Source of the DNA: Pseudoscleropodium purum
Taxonomy: Eukaryota; Streptophyta; Bryopsida; Hypnales; Brachytheciaceae
Direction: 5' to 3'
Length of the DNA: 64,000 nucleotides
Assembly: GCA_963969395.1 (NCBI GenBank)
Contig: OZ017797.1
Span: 3,968,001 to 4,032,000, forward strand
The position numbers and the translations under genes were made by a program. Below the pieces are notes generated by a model. That model was not told the origin of the DNA, made no database searches, and worked only from the letters and a program-made list of their open reading frames with translations. Below, piece by piece: positions 35,691 through 47,900 of the stretch. The first letter of the stretch is position 1, and every line of letters begins with the position of its first letter.

Positions 35691-36675
35691 GTGCCTCGCA
35701 ACGGATGTGCTCCATATCTGTAACACCCCACTCATGTAAAACATCAGTCAAAACACAAAATTCCAACTGCATAATCTTGATATTACTGAACATATTTCTC
35801 AGGAAATTTCACTAAGTGAAGAATCGCGTAGCCAGCAGCAGCAGATACTAGCCATATTAAGGTTAACTGACCTACTTGGAATACTACCCATAGAGAAGGT
35901 TGATTGACCTAATTGGTGGACTGAATGTGCATGAAATCTGTAACAGACCCCACAAAGCAAGAACGAAGCAGTTAAACCTGCCATGCAGGCAAGGCGGGAT
36001 GGAAAGACAAAAGCTCAAGGCATGAAGATATTAAGACTCTTGTTGGGATGTTTTGCATGTCACATTTAACTCCTTCTGGACTCTCGAAAATCTCAAATTA
36101 GTACTAAAAAAAATGATCATCAGGAGACCATGCAAAACATCAATAAATTTATGCAAAACATGAAAAGATCTCTGGTTTGCCAAGCACATACCTTTGTTGT
36201 TGTCACAAGCCACTACAGTGCCTACTTGCCCAACTTTCTTTGGCATAACTTACCACAAGTGACTGCAATCCTGAAGTTGCTAAGATAGACTGCATTCCAC
36301 AAAGAAAACAGATGGCATCAAAAACATGTTAATCCTAAAGCATTAAAATTGGGACTCAATCATGTCTTTTAAGCACACATGGAGACTTTCTTTTGTTCCA
36401 TGTTTAATTAGTTTTTCACCAATAAATGCAATATTCTCCACCGATCTGGCTGATGGTATGTATTTAATTTGGCCCTGCCTGTGTTAAGCTTATACCTCTC
36501 ACAGTGGGATCAATCAAACTGGTCACTGCAAGGCCATGAAATTTTGATCCTCCTTGGGTTAAATAACATATGCAAATGCTTAATTATAAAAAAAAGAAAA
36601 AAAAAAGACATATGCATTCAAGGAACTGCATGAAGTATCTCAATACCTCCAGAAATTTTGGCAATTTTGGACTTC
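35691..36675 (-). pseudogene. Decayed partial duplicate of TRM1, introns included
   Basis: Three collinear blocks match the TRM1 gene in the same orientation: 35691-35890 with 17905-18105, 35940-36050 with 18410-18520, and 36165-36675 with 18770-19245. They cover the start of exon 6, its upstream intron, exon 3 and the 3' end of exon 2, with intron sequence conserved between them. Exon 5 and most of exon 4 are missing and exon 3 is frame-disrupted, so it cannot encode a methyltransferase. Retention of introns shows duplication at DNA level, not retrocopying. The copy lies about 16 kb from the parent, on the far side of the receptor kinase gene. Confidence 0.85.
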
Positions 36676-36795
36676 TTATGACTTTTTGGTTTGTCTTTTA
36701 AAAGTGCTTCATTTGCAAAAGTCATTGCAAAAGAGAGAATTGAAAAAGTTTTTTGCCCTTGACCTCAAAGGTCATAATGTTCCCTACCCCACTTA

Positions 36796-38249
36796 GGGCC
36801 GGTTTAGACTACGGTCAAGAAGTGCACCGGTCGGTCAAGAAGTCTTGGCCAAGACATGACCATTTGAAGCAACCGGTGGAATGTTGGACAAGATGAAAAA
36901 ATGATAAAATAACATGTGAAGAAGTCTTGACCGGTTGTAGTCTAAACACCATCCGGAGAACTCTTTTGGCCAACTTCATTAATTGAAGTCCACCGGTGAA
37001 CTTCACCTCCAAGAAAATTGAAGGCGGTCAAGAAACTCCAATGTTCTCTAAATTCTTCTTGAAACAATTTATACTTTTGGGTGAGTTTTTTCTTGTTGTG
37101 TGCTATTTTGTATGACTTCTTATTTTTTTCAAGTGGTTTTGGTGAATCTCTAAATTTGTATGCATTGATAATAGTCAATTGAATTTAAAAAAAATAAATG
37201 GGCATTGTTGAATTAGGATAAACTTTGATGTTTTTTATGTCCTTACAAGGTTTAATTTCAATAAAATTTATTGGAAAAGGTGCATATTCATATCTTGCTT
37301 TTTTGTTTCAAAATTTATTAATAGGGAGTGAAATTTGAATGATTCGTTTATATTTGGGTACAAGGAGATTTAGTGGAAGGGGAGGTCAAGATAACCTTAG
37401 GGTCTGTCAACTTTGGCGTCTTGTATCTTGGTCATGCAAGGTCCAAATGTTATGAGACTTGTGTTGAAAGTTGAGAAATTTTGTCTAGTGTTTGTGATAT
37501 AAATTTCATAAACAATGAGCAAAAATCGAGTGACTGATTGGTGTTTGAGTACAAAGAGGTTTAGTGAGAGGGGAGGTGAAAGTAACCTTAGGGTCTGTCA
37601 ACTTCGGCGTCTTTTATCTTACTCATGCAAGGTTCAAATGTTATGAGACTTGTGTTGAAAGTTGAGAAATTTTGTCTAGTTTTTGTGGTATAAATTTCAT
37701 AGACATTGAGCAAAAATCGAGTGACTGATTGGTGTTTGAGTACAAAGAGGTTTAGTGAGAGGGGAGGTGAAAGTAACCTTAGGGTCTGTCAGCTTTGGCG
37801 TCTTGTATCTTGGTCATGAAAGGTCCAAATGTTATGAGACTTGTGTTGAAAGTTGAGAAATTTTGTCTAGTGTTTGTGGTATAAATTTCATAGACATTAA
37901 GAAAAAATCGAGTGACTGATTGGTGTTTGAGTACAAAGAGGTTCATTGGAAAAAGACTTCATGTTTTAAATATTTTATTGAAAGTAGCTCTTGACCGGAA
38001 GCCCAGTTTCTTGTCCGGGGGGTTGAGGCCGGACAAGAAACTTGGCCTCCGGTCAAGAACTCTTACAAAAAGTGTTGCCACCTAGGATGCCATGTCATTT
38101 TTTCATCCATACTTCAAGTTCTCCACCGGACAAGAGTTGGCCGAGTGTAAACCCACTCCGGTCAAGAACAAGATTTGCTCCAATCATATTGCTCCATTTT
38201 CCTAGAATTCTTGACCGGTGCACTTCTTGACCGTAGTCTAAACCGGCCC
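36796..38249. mobile_element. Non-autonomous PIF/Harbinger-type element, 1454 bp
   Basis: Perfect 37-bp terminal inverted repeats begin GGGCCGGTTTAGACTACGGT at both ends (36796-36832 and 38213-38249). The flanks are TTA (36793-36795) and TTA (38250-38252), the 3-bp target duplication typical of PIF/Harbinger and Tourist elements, whose termini commonly start GGGCC/GGCC. TTGACCGG-type motifs recur in subterminal positions at both ends. No transposase frame is present. The interior holds a 191-bp tandem array. Perfect termini imply fairly recent movement. Confidence 0.9.
37341..37950 (+). repeat. 191-bp tandem repeat array inside the Harbinger-type element
   Basis: The landmark ACCTTAGGGTCTGTCA starts at 37394, 37585 and 37776, spaced exactly 191 bp. 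A fourth partial unit ends at about 37950. Units 2 and 3 are nearly identical over their length, with the first slightly more diverged. Confidence 0.9.
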
Positions 38250-38252
38250 TTA

Positions 38253-40534
38253 ATAGATCACATTAAGTAACCTCATTGTTGCCACCAGCCAAACAAAGAA
38301 AGGCCTCACAAATCCACAAGGACTGATTGTAGCCTCTCAATGTTTGTTTTGAAATCAATACTCCACCTTATCATGCCATGGGATAGAGTTTCAAAGTCCA
38401 ATGCATGCAATGTAAATTGAAAAACGTGTCACAAAAACCTACAGCGGAAGGGTGTTTTTAAGCATTACATAAAATCAAGACCCAGCAGTGGGCTGTTTGA
38501 CTGCATGTAAATGTGCATGTAAAAAAATAAATAAATAATAATTTTTATTTATTTCACATGATTACAATGTATGCCACACAAGACTAGGGACAAAAAAAAT
38601 TTTAATTTTTTTCCCTAGATTTGCACAATTTCAGAAAGTCAAATGACCCACTATTGTGTCCAAATTTTTTCTAATGATATAATTGAGTGTTTAGTGTCAT
38701 ATACAACCATTACAATAAATTCAATGGTTGTATGTAAAAAAATAACAATATCATTAATCATTATTTAAAATATCCATAATAAATTTAATATAACCTAAGC
38801 AAATTAATTAATATATGTAAGGTACAAGGTTTATCTATTATAGAAAGAATTGAATCTTATTTTTTACATTTTAGGAATCAATGATAAATATAAATAAAAG
38901 TTGCATTATTACTTGCTGAAGTCATCTAAATGCTAACATATGTATACATTTTTTCAATCATTACAAACTTTCTACATTTATTGTCTTATAAATGTGTACC
39001 CAAAAGTCTTCATTAAACCTAGTATAGAATCCAAAGTTTATTACTTGTTAAAATTTTTATAATGATGGGATAAGCAAGCTCTTCATGTATTTTACATCAT
39101 CAATTTTTATTGAGTCAAAGCTAGTCTTCTTCAAATTAATTCTAACACTAGTTAATACATTTAGTACTCGAGCTCTTCCTTCATCAACCTTGGTCTTTAT
39201 ATATGGATGATCTTATACTATTATGAGCTTTCAAAAGACATTATTCTCATAACCCCTTTTAATCACATATAACAATAACATTAAATATATTCTCAACCTA
39301 CAAATCTAAAGAGGTTACAAAACAAACACTCTTAATCCCTGAATGTCCAAGCCTTTTCAAGTGTGTTTTGACTCAAAAAAGAGAGCATGGGCTTATAGTT
39401 ATTCCTAATGAAACCAAAAAAAAATTTCAAAATTTCACCGTATATAGAGAGAGATGCTTAAAGAGCTTGCTTATTGGTAGGCATACCAATTTTGAGTGCA
39501 AAATTGCATAAGAGTTGTGAGATTATAACAAAAAAATGTATATTTTATGTTTTTAGTATAATGCCCCTCTCCAAAATGTTTCAAAAATTTGCACATAAAA
39601 GTTTTTGGGATTGGAGGTGCCACATGAACAACTACAAATTGTGTTAGCATGCTAAAATGGACTTTCACAAAACTTAATTTCACATGAAAAGCTATCAAAT
39701 TCATTACACAATCCACCTTTCAATTATTGAAATGCTATTTTCTTTTATATGTACAAATCACAAATAACTCCAAATCAACACTTGCATGTTTAAATTTTCA
39801 ATGGTAAAAATCATAAAAACACATTATTCTTTTAATTGGGACCATTTTCAAAGCAAATGGATATATACATTTTTTTAGATTTCAAATCAAGTGAAATTGG
39901 CAAAACTTTGTTCAAAGCTAGGAAATCAAGTAATATTGGTAAACTTCACTCTTCCACTAATGGGCATATATGGATTTGGACACCTCTCAAAAATCAAATG
40001 TTTACATTTTTCGATGAAAACTAAATAATTTCAATAGTTAACCTTCAAAACCACCCCAATTTTTTTTTAAATGATCAAAGCAATTTAATTACCTATACCC
40101 AAACGAGCTTGAAATTTCAAATCAACCCTATATAATCAGTTGGGCATTTAGGAGTTAAGGTAGGTACCCTTAAAATCACCAACTTCATTTTGTGTACAGC
40201 TCCAAAATCAATTATATGTGTACCTACATGGAAGAAATTGTTTTAGAACCAAAATTTGTTCCTTCGTAACTTTTGTATATGGTATTCAAATGTTGTGTTC
40301 TTTGGTATGTTGGAAATATAAAAATATGAAAATTTCACCATTATAATAATAGTAGCTAGACACAATAGCAAAAAATAGTGGTTTGGTGCATACACACCTT
40401 ATCTTGTCTCAAGACAAGTTTATCCTTGATATCTTAACAAATTTTAGCAAGGCAGCATACAATCCTATCAGTAACACCATATGAAGCCAGCAATCTGTAC
40501 TCCCACACTCAAGCTGAAAACGTCTCCCTAAACC
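38253..40534. other. AT-rich intergenic region
   Basis: No gene seen. A small perfect inverted repeat (ATACAACCATT and AATGGTTGTAT) is at about 38700-38733. The segment about 40060-40400 is a dispersed repeat also found at 61390-61640 (TTTGTTCCTTC, TAATAATAGTA, CTAG.CACA). Confidence 0.5.
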
Positions 40535-42776
40535 CTAAAACACCTTAAGTTTCTGCATTTTGTATCCTTCTCTAACGTCATTAGAAACTTGTAGTACCTG
40601 GTTACTTGTACATGATTTAACCTCATCTTTCCAGTAAATTATTTTGCTCAATTTATATATGTCCAAACCTGACTACTCCATTGGGTTGGACCTTTTTATG
40701 TGAAATTGATTATTTCCATTCATTTTGCACTGTTTATTGCAATTACAAATCATGTACTGTTCTCATGATACATCCATGTTTTCACAAAAATTACAAACAT
40801 TTTGATATCAAATATCATTTTTTTCCATAAGAAAAGTTACACCTAAAATCCTACAGCTTGAATTCACTTCCAGTAACGACATGTGGATTGATGTTCTTAT
40901 GAAGCATCTTCCAAAATCTAAGCATTGTGCAAAGTTCCTGTGCTCTTTTCTAAGCTTATTCTTCAACAATTTGCTGCAAAGGGAAGACTCATTGGTCTCA
41001 TCAATTGCTTGAAGTTGAATCTTATATGACTGACTGAGAGTCACAACAAATATATTATTTTAGTCAGATTAAATAAGTTAGCTGTTTTTCTAAGTTACAA
41101 CCTTTCATTTGTCCAATTGCTATTTCCTGTCTATTCTTCTCTGGAGAGGATATATTAATATTAAACCCTTGTACTTGTACTCCTTGTGCAACATATGAAT
41201 TCAATATATTATTCTCCTTATGCTTACACCTTGCAATCACAGCACCACAAAGGACACAAATAGGGTCAGACTCTTCAATTTGCCAAAGCAAACCACAGCA
41301 ATAGTACTTGAATGAGCACTTTGAAAGCCCCAATCTTCAACACTTGAACATCACTGACATTTTGTCACACCAAAATTAGCAAAACTAATGAATAAATTGA
41401 AGATATGTTAATGTTGAACCATGTCTTCAAGTGTTATTTGAGATCATCACCTCAAGATTGATAACATCCCATTTACTCAAATTGGTCTGAATCTGATGAG
41501 ATAAGTAGATCGATTAGATTCTGGCACTTGCTTGCTGGTGCTTGTGTTTCAAATTTCTGATTGAATTGAACTAGAGACTTCAGTCTATCTTTGTGGGTAT
41601 TTATGAAGAGCTTGTCAATCAATGCATACTGTCCTAGTTTTAGAAGCTTTGTGCACTTGAAGATGACAATTTATTTTGGTGCTTCTGTTCAATGAATTTG
41701 CAAGACCATTGTGTGGCAGTTTACAGGAAGGAGCTAACATCAAGATTCAACTTGGATTGGAATGAGCTTCTTGAACTTCCATTAACTTAACTTATCTCCA
41801 CGTCAAAAATTTGCACCCTCTGCACACAGAATTTGTTAGAAGGAATTCAGCAGTCAATTTTGCCAATAATCTCTTAATATATTTTTTACATTCCTTCTGG
41901 ACAACCTTGGGAGGACTTTGGTATTACACAATGACATATGTGCTCTGAGACAAACTAAGTTATATTTCTTGCTAACTTAGCATAGATCCTGAATCTTGAA
42001 AACTAAGTTACAAGTTGTTTGAAAACATAGATGGACAACTCCTTGAGAGCTGAATGAAACTCAGCAAATCTGCAGTTAAAGTATTTCTTCAAATGAAGGT
42101 CTCCTTGAAGATAGTTTTCTGAGTAAGTATGCATGTGTTCCAGCATTAATCTCACCTGGAAACATATTAAGTTAATTGTGTATCGTGTATCAATGGGGTC
42201 ATGATTTGGTCCACGGTTTAAGGAAGTTAGAAGAGGACTTGTCACCGATCTTTTTCATGCTTCTCTGTGCCCACATATATAAAATAAATAAAATACAAGT
42301 TGGCCATCACATCAAATACACAGTGCTCAAATAATTATTCAGGACAATAGACATCCTGGTCAAAACTAACTTCCAAAAGATGCACAGCACGATTGGTATG
42401 AATTGGTATTATATCCTGAATATAAATTAAAAACCTCCGTCCTGCTAGTTCAGTTGCAGTATACATTCCTTGCAGGTCCCTGTAACTCTGGTGTAAGTTA
42501 AGTATTACCTGTCAGCAAGTATTGTGTGACACTCAACAAAGACATGCACTTACAAAGACCTGATTAGCTGCAGATTAGCCCATAATCTGCTCATCTGATC
42601 TGCCTTCAAGATTACCTAATCATGATTATTTACAAAATTCTCTGAAACAGAATCTCAGAATTCTCTGCAACTGTCCAGAGCAGGGTGGGTTTTTTCCTAA
42701 AGTGTTGTGCTAGTGGTGGACAATGGATCTGTACTTCAAAATTCCTCAGAAAGAAGAGAGATTTTGGGTGAAAACT
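40535..42776 (-). CDS. C-terminal part of an OB-fold/zinc-ribbon protein (RPA70 DBD-C/CTC1-like), eight exons
   Basis: Eight minus-strand exons join in phase with GT-AG introns: 42776-42634, 42586-42554, 42479-42371, 42155-42012, 41628-41477, 41334-41230, 41033-40843, 40587-40535, giving 309 residues and a stop (40537-40535). The 41334 exon encodes a ribbon with C-x5-C-C-x12-C-x2-C spacing, and it is followed directly by SYKIQLQAIDET. That order, zinc ribbon then a D-T beta strand, is the layout of the RPA70 DBD-C type OB fold, shared by RPA1, CTC1, MEIOB and SHLD2. The role would be single-stranded DNA binding in replication, repair or telomere protection, but family membership is inference. 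The 33-nt exon and the two alternative acceptors for the last exon are the weakest calls. The 5' part was not found upstream; the gene may start beyond 42776 or be truncated. Confidence 0.55.
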
Positions 42777-43111
42777 CTGTTCCTACTCTTGGAATAAAAT
42801 CAGGGTTTCAAAAATGAAAAAAGAAAAAAGAACTCTGTCCCTACTTGTATTGGATGAATTTGCTTTAAAAAAAAAAACTCTCAATTTTTTGGGTGATAGT
42901 ACATGCATTGCAATGAAGAGGTGAAGGTTCGTCCATATTGTACACATTTGTGTTTGCAAATATCTACGTCACTCCAGAGAGTCATAAACGTGTGCTACCT
43001 TGGAAGAGTGAGGATAAAAAAATAAAACCACTGGTCCAGGAAGGCCAACTGAAGCAAGCAAGAGATGTGCAGGCAAATCAATTAGATGCTCTCTAACGTA
43101 GTACTTCCTCT
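42777..43111. other. Upstream of the OB-fold exons; possible further exon
   Basis: A minus-strand stretch near 43010-43060 has an acceptor-like TTCAG, an open stretch starting LAFLDQWFYFF, and a donor-like AAG|GTAGCA. It could be an earlier exon of the same gene, but I could not prove phase with the next exon. Confidence 0.25.
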
Positions 43112-43177
43112 GTTTTCTGAAAAAGACCCATTATTCCTTTGTATTTTACAAAGGAAATACAGGTCTTTTCCAGAAAC
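43112..43177. repeat. Hairpin with about 31-bp arms
   Basis: The arms (TTTTCTGAAAAAGACC... and ...GGTCTTTTCCAGAAA) pair along about 31 bp with a few mismatches and a loop of a few bases. Preceded by TACTTCCTCTGTTT, which resembles a Stowaway-type terminus. It may be a MITE remnant. Confidence 0.6.
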
Positions 43178-43417
43178 AACGCAGGCAATGGAAAGAACAT
43201 GGTCTTCCCCCTCTCTAGGTTTATTCAAAACCATTGCTTGTTTTGAGGTTCTTTTGTTGTTGTTTCTGCTGTCAGTAGTCAAGTCTGTCAAACCTTGGGT
43301 AGGGTAAGGTACATTGTGTGTCATGAATCCTCCTCTCTGCTTTGCTTTGGCAAAATCCCAACTGCCTTGCATTTGAAGACACCCCACAAAAATTTAGTTA
43401 ACTTATCATAGAAAGCA

Positions 43418-43421
<4 letters not shown>

Positions 43422-43450
<29 letters not shown>
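43422..43450. repeat. (CT)n microsatellite
   Basis: Uninterrupted CT dinucleotide tract of 29 bp. Confidence 0.95.
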
Positions 43451-43453
<3 letters not shown>

Positions 43454-43974
43454 GATTGATGTTCAGTGTTTCCATTGCTTCTAACTAAATCCACTTCTTT
43501 CTTTTCAAATTCCTGATCAGTCTGTGTGATTAGCACACTATCTTATGTTATTTATTATAGGTACTCCCTAGGCTGTCAAGCTCCATGATCGTAGTAAGAT
43601 GTGATCTGGTGGTCAGTAGTTTCGTGTCATCTCCAAACAAAGCCCAATGCACATGCCTGACACAAGTGAATCAACAATCGCCAATTTGGCCCTCAAAGAC
43701 TGGGTCAGTGTTGGCAAGCTTGGACGCTTCCCCTTCCCACAGTTCCCAGTGGCGCGTGGGTTTTGAATCTTCCCCCAAGATTGAATGGAAGCTTTGGCGT
43801 GACTGATGGAAATAGGGACAAGTTGTACCTTACCAGCTACTAAGCTTACTACAACTCATTGCTCCTTGTTTGCTTGCTTTGACACTACACCACAAAGGCT
43901 GGCTGACTCACTGTCAAAAGCGTAGCGAATCTCCTCACTTAACGTATTGGGTAACCTCCCCTTGAGTTTGCACA

Positions 43975-44700
43975 ATTAAGGGGTGTGTGCTGTTAAAGCA
44001 ACCTTTTAAGAGCTGATTGCATTTGGGGGGAAGCTAAAGTCTTTGTAACGGTTTTCAGTAAATTTTTGTAGGAAGAAAAATGGAATTGGCATGTAACTCA
44101 AGTCGTTTCATATTATTTGGATCTTCTTGGAATTAGTTACGAATTTTTGAAGTTGAAAACCAGTGGTCACTAAAAGCGACCCTCTACTGAAATGTACACT
44201 TCTGGTATATTGAAGAAAGCAAAATGTACCTCTGTGTTAGAGGTTGCATTTAGAGCACCCTGCCTTAAAGCTAAGCTATCTTTCCAAGTTAATTACCATG
44301 CTGTGAACGATTAGTTGCTGATCTCCATCAGGGCATTTGGTTCTGGAGGTTCAGGTACAGGACAGGTAAGGTAGTACCTTCTGGAGCAGTCCAGACATTC
44401 TGTATATTAATAGGGCCACACATAGGGTGGAGAATGATGCAAGTGAGCATACTGACTAAGGTGGGAAGCTCAAAAAGTGACCCTTTAAGGGCTGGTCCAC
44501 CTTTTTCATAGATTTGCATGAACAAAAAAAATTTAGCTCATTTTTCAGAGAAAGAAAAATGGATGCCAAACGTAACACAAGTGGTTTGATATTTTTCGAA
44601 GCATTTTTGAATTGGTTATGAATTTTCAAAGATTTCTGTAGTAGGTACCTATTTGTGACCATAGGTCTCCCAAAATCTATCCCCTTGCAACTTCTAAAGT
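43975..44700 (+). repeat. Dispersed repeat family C, two copies
   Basis: Copies at 43975-44260 and 44455-44700 share AAAAATGGA, a GTTT-CATATT segment, GAATTAGTTACGAATTTTTG-type sequence and GTGACC/AGCGACC. Related copies are at 23740-24010, about 50340-50640 (minus), and 60440-60560 plus 60770-60870. The family is non-coding and mostly 150-280 bp long here. Confidence 0.65.
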
Positions 44701-46079
44701 GATTTCTAAACCATGGAGAAAATGATTGGCTCTTGGAATAAAATAAATAGATTTTTCTTGTTTCATTCAATAGCAACAGTGGTTCATTTAAAGATCACCT
44801 TCCATCCATTTTACAACCAACTATGGGACAATTGCAAGGAGAGGGTCGCAATTACAACCTCCTACCTTAAAAGAAACCAAAAGATGGGTACCAACAAATC
44901 CAACAGTTTTTTTTACTATTGTGCCTAGTTTCTATTATTATTAGACTAGTCAAACTTTAATTGATTTTCTTGTTGGTAAGTGAAAAGAGGTTTTGACGCT
45001 CAAAGAAACACAACATTTGGATATTATATGCAAAAGTTATGATGGGTCAAAATTTTCTTGGTAGAGGTTCGAAAATTGTTTCTGTGACATACATACATGT
45101 TGATTTTGGAGATGTACACACAATGATGATGACAATGGCAATTTTCAAGGCAAGGTGTGATTTGGGGTGTACCCATCTTATCCATTTGCAAGTGTCTATG
45201 CAAAAGTATGTCCTTAAAAATCAACTAAGAGTATGTAGATAGATTCAAGATGTATAAGCCATGTACATTGAAATTAGGGGATTACGGTTTTAGAATCTAT
45301 TAAGTAGAATTTTTAAAATCTTTATTATTTTATTCATATCATGACCAAAAAGTGTACAATAATGTATTTTAGAATCATTCTAAATTATCAAGAAGATCCA
45401 AACAAGCATTTTATATGACAGTTTTGTAATAAAAATTATTCTAACTAGCCCTTAAAAGACAAGGGTTGTTTTTCAAAAGAAATTGTGAAAAACTCACGCT
45501 TTTAGAAAAATTAAATAAAATTGAAAGTAAAGTGTAATGTAGATTTTGTTTATTCACAAAACCCAAAGAAATTAGTATAGGGGGTTAATTTCTAAGGAAA
45601 GGTCAAATAGTCTAACATATGCGTGACTAAGGTCACTTTGTTTCGAATTTTGGATACTTATTTGTACATTTTCTAATCGATTATAAAGAAAATAAAACCC
45701 TAAGGAATATTTCTTATGTCAATTTTCTTAGTCCAAAACCAATGCTATAATTATAGACACAATGTATGGCGTCCTAGTCCTACCTAGTGGGTGGCTCAGG
45801 TCAAATCTCACATCAATTTGCAAGGTATGGTCAAATTGCTTATGCATGCTCTAGCCTATATATATACACACACAAAATATCATAAGCTTTGAACTCATAA
45901 ACAATTGATTTGTTTTTCCATTCCACTCGTCTACATGATTTTACCTAGTAATGCTCTTTATAGCAATTTTGTTTATATAATGTGTTTCTTATATATTTCT
46001 ACCTCACACTACTTTAAGAAAAGGAATTTATTCTTTCCTGTTATTTTATTTATCCTCTTTGTAGCCTTTTTGCTTATGC
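44701..46079. other. AT-rich intergenic region
   Basis: No supported gene. TATATATACACACACA at about 45857-45873 is a short compound simple repeat. Confidence 0.5.
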
Positions 46080-47900
46080 TTTCTCAAGGTCAATGTACTT
46101 CGTTTCTTTATTCAACTTTGGTTGTCGAGTCAATTAGCCTTACTACCAAGTATCTAGTCCTAAGACTGTCTGTAAGCCGATTCATTGGACGACAGTTAAC
46201 TAATCACCAACCATGTATGCACAATCGACCTCACTTCTACTATAAACTTGGCAACTCAACTTGCGAGTGATTTTAAGGACAAATCTCAACAACTTAATAT
46301 GCTCTATATTTGACTTGACCACTTTTATTAAATTCCAAACAAAAGATTTGAACTTAGAACTAATTTTTAGTACATTATGAAAATAATTTTAATATCACAA
46401 GTAAATTTGTTAATCTACTTTGTTTGCTAATCCAATTGCAACTGGATTCTACTACATAATTATATTTGCCCATTGTCAATTGGACTTAATCAACTTAGAT
46501 TTATGGCCAGTCTATAAATCTATTAGACCACAATTTTTACTGTAATTACTCCCAACAATATGAATTCAAACGGAATTCATTCCAACAATTAGTCTTGGTC
46601 CATTATTTATTTACACATTACACACACAGTTATGGTCAATTAGACACTTACCAATTTCAATCATGCAATTAGATAATTGACATACAAAACCATAATGGAA
46701 TTCAATTAATAACTCAGTGAATTAACATCTCATACATATGCTTATAAATATAATGTCTATTAGACTGCAGACACATTAATATAGTAGAACAATCCAACTT
46801 CTATAATGATAAGTTAAACAATTTTAAAATCTCAATCTCGTATCCAATTCACACGGACTTGCAATTGAAAAATAATCTTAACACATTATCAAATCAATTT
46901 GACTCCATTTTTCTATTTACTCACTACAAGCATATGTCAACTGGACAATAGAATCCAAATTCTTTTAAACATACTACTAATTCCAAAAATATATCCCAAT
47001 TCAATATTTAATATTTCTCACAAATTTCTAATCAAACTTCATAGCCAAATTGACCACATACAGTCAATGGCTAATACACATCCATCTGTCAATTGGACCA
47101 TGCACAAATTCTAGTCACTCGGCCATTCGACAAGTGCGATCCAAATACAACAATTCTCCACCCAATTTATAGTTTGATTACGTATACTCAAAACAACATT
47201 ACACAGTCTTCACACATTACGACTTCATCATGACAATCAATTAGACTCCAAATTCAAGGTACTTGACCTCACAATTCCAGCAACTTGACTTCATCAACTT
47301 CACTATAATTTTTCCAATTTATAAATCATGCATAAATTTAGTCTACTAGACTTAGCAGTCAACTAGTTTGCATCTACAACATCACACTAGCATCACAATT
47401 AGACTTAAGCAAATGCCAAAACAACTTACATTATCATTGATTTGTCTAGTAAGCTTACAGGTCGATTACATCTCTTCAACCCACATCTGCTTTGCAACTT
47501 TGTGAGTCAACCATCCACAATTACATAGCCATTTGATCTCACACTCATACAACTTTACTATGGAAATTCACTCACAATCAAATCAACTAAATTCAAGTTC
47601 AATATCTAAACAAATTACTACCCCACTTGTGAGTCTTCACAACTTCCACTCTGTCAATTTGATAGACTCCAGTTCCACTCTCCTGAACTTATACACACAT
47701 ATACAATTTAGACAATGGACCATCCATATTCAATTATCACAACTAGTCAACTTGACCCATATTACACACATATGGAAGGCCATTGAACTCAATTCATTGT
47801 ATAATTTTATCTATTAGTAAAGTTGATAATCTTCAATCCACCCACAATCCACTTGACCACAACTTAACTCACACCATAACTAGATTGCTTGTCCAAAAAT
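46080..47900. repeat. Degenerate array of TCAATTGGAC-like motifs
   Basis: The motif GTCAATTGGAC and variants (CAATTAGAC, CTATTAGAC, CAACTGGAC, CTACTAGAC) recur roughly every 50-100 bp across 1.8 kb, for example near 46476, 46634, 46756, 46936, 47088, 47240, 47340 and 47396. Sequence between motifs is poorly conserved. An ORF at its left edge (45905-46270) is probably fortuitous. Confidence 0.5.

Noticed and set aside
43082..43387. 101-codon minus-strand ORF upstream of the OB-fold exons
   Set aside because: Much of it is explained by the 43112-43177 hairpin, and it cannot be joined in phase to the downstream exons.
45905..46270. 121-codon ORF with a hydrophobic, signal-like segment
   Set aside because: Composition follows the AT-rich DNA; it overlaps the degenerate motif array and has no conserved pattern or splice context.
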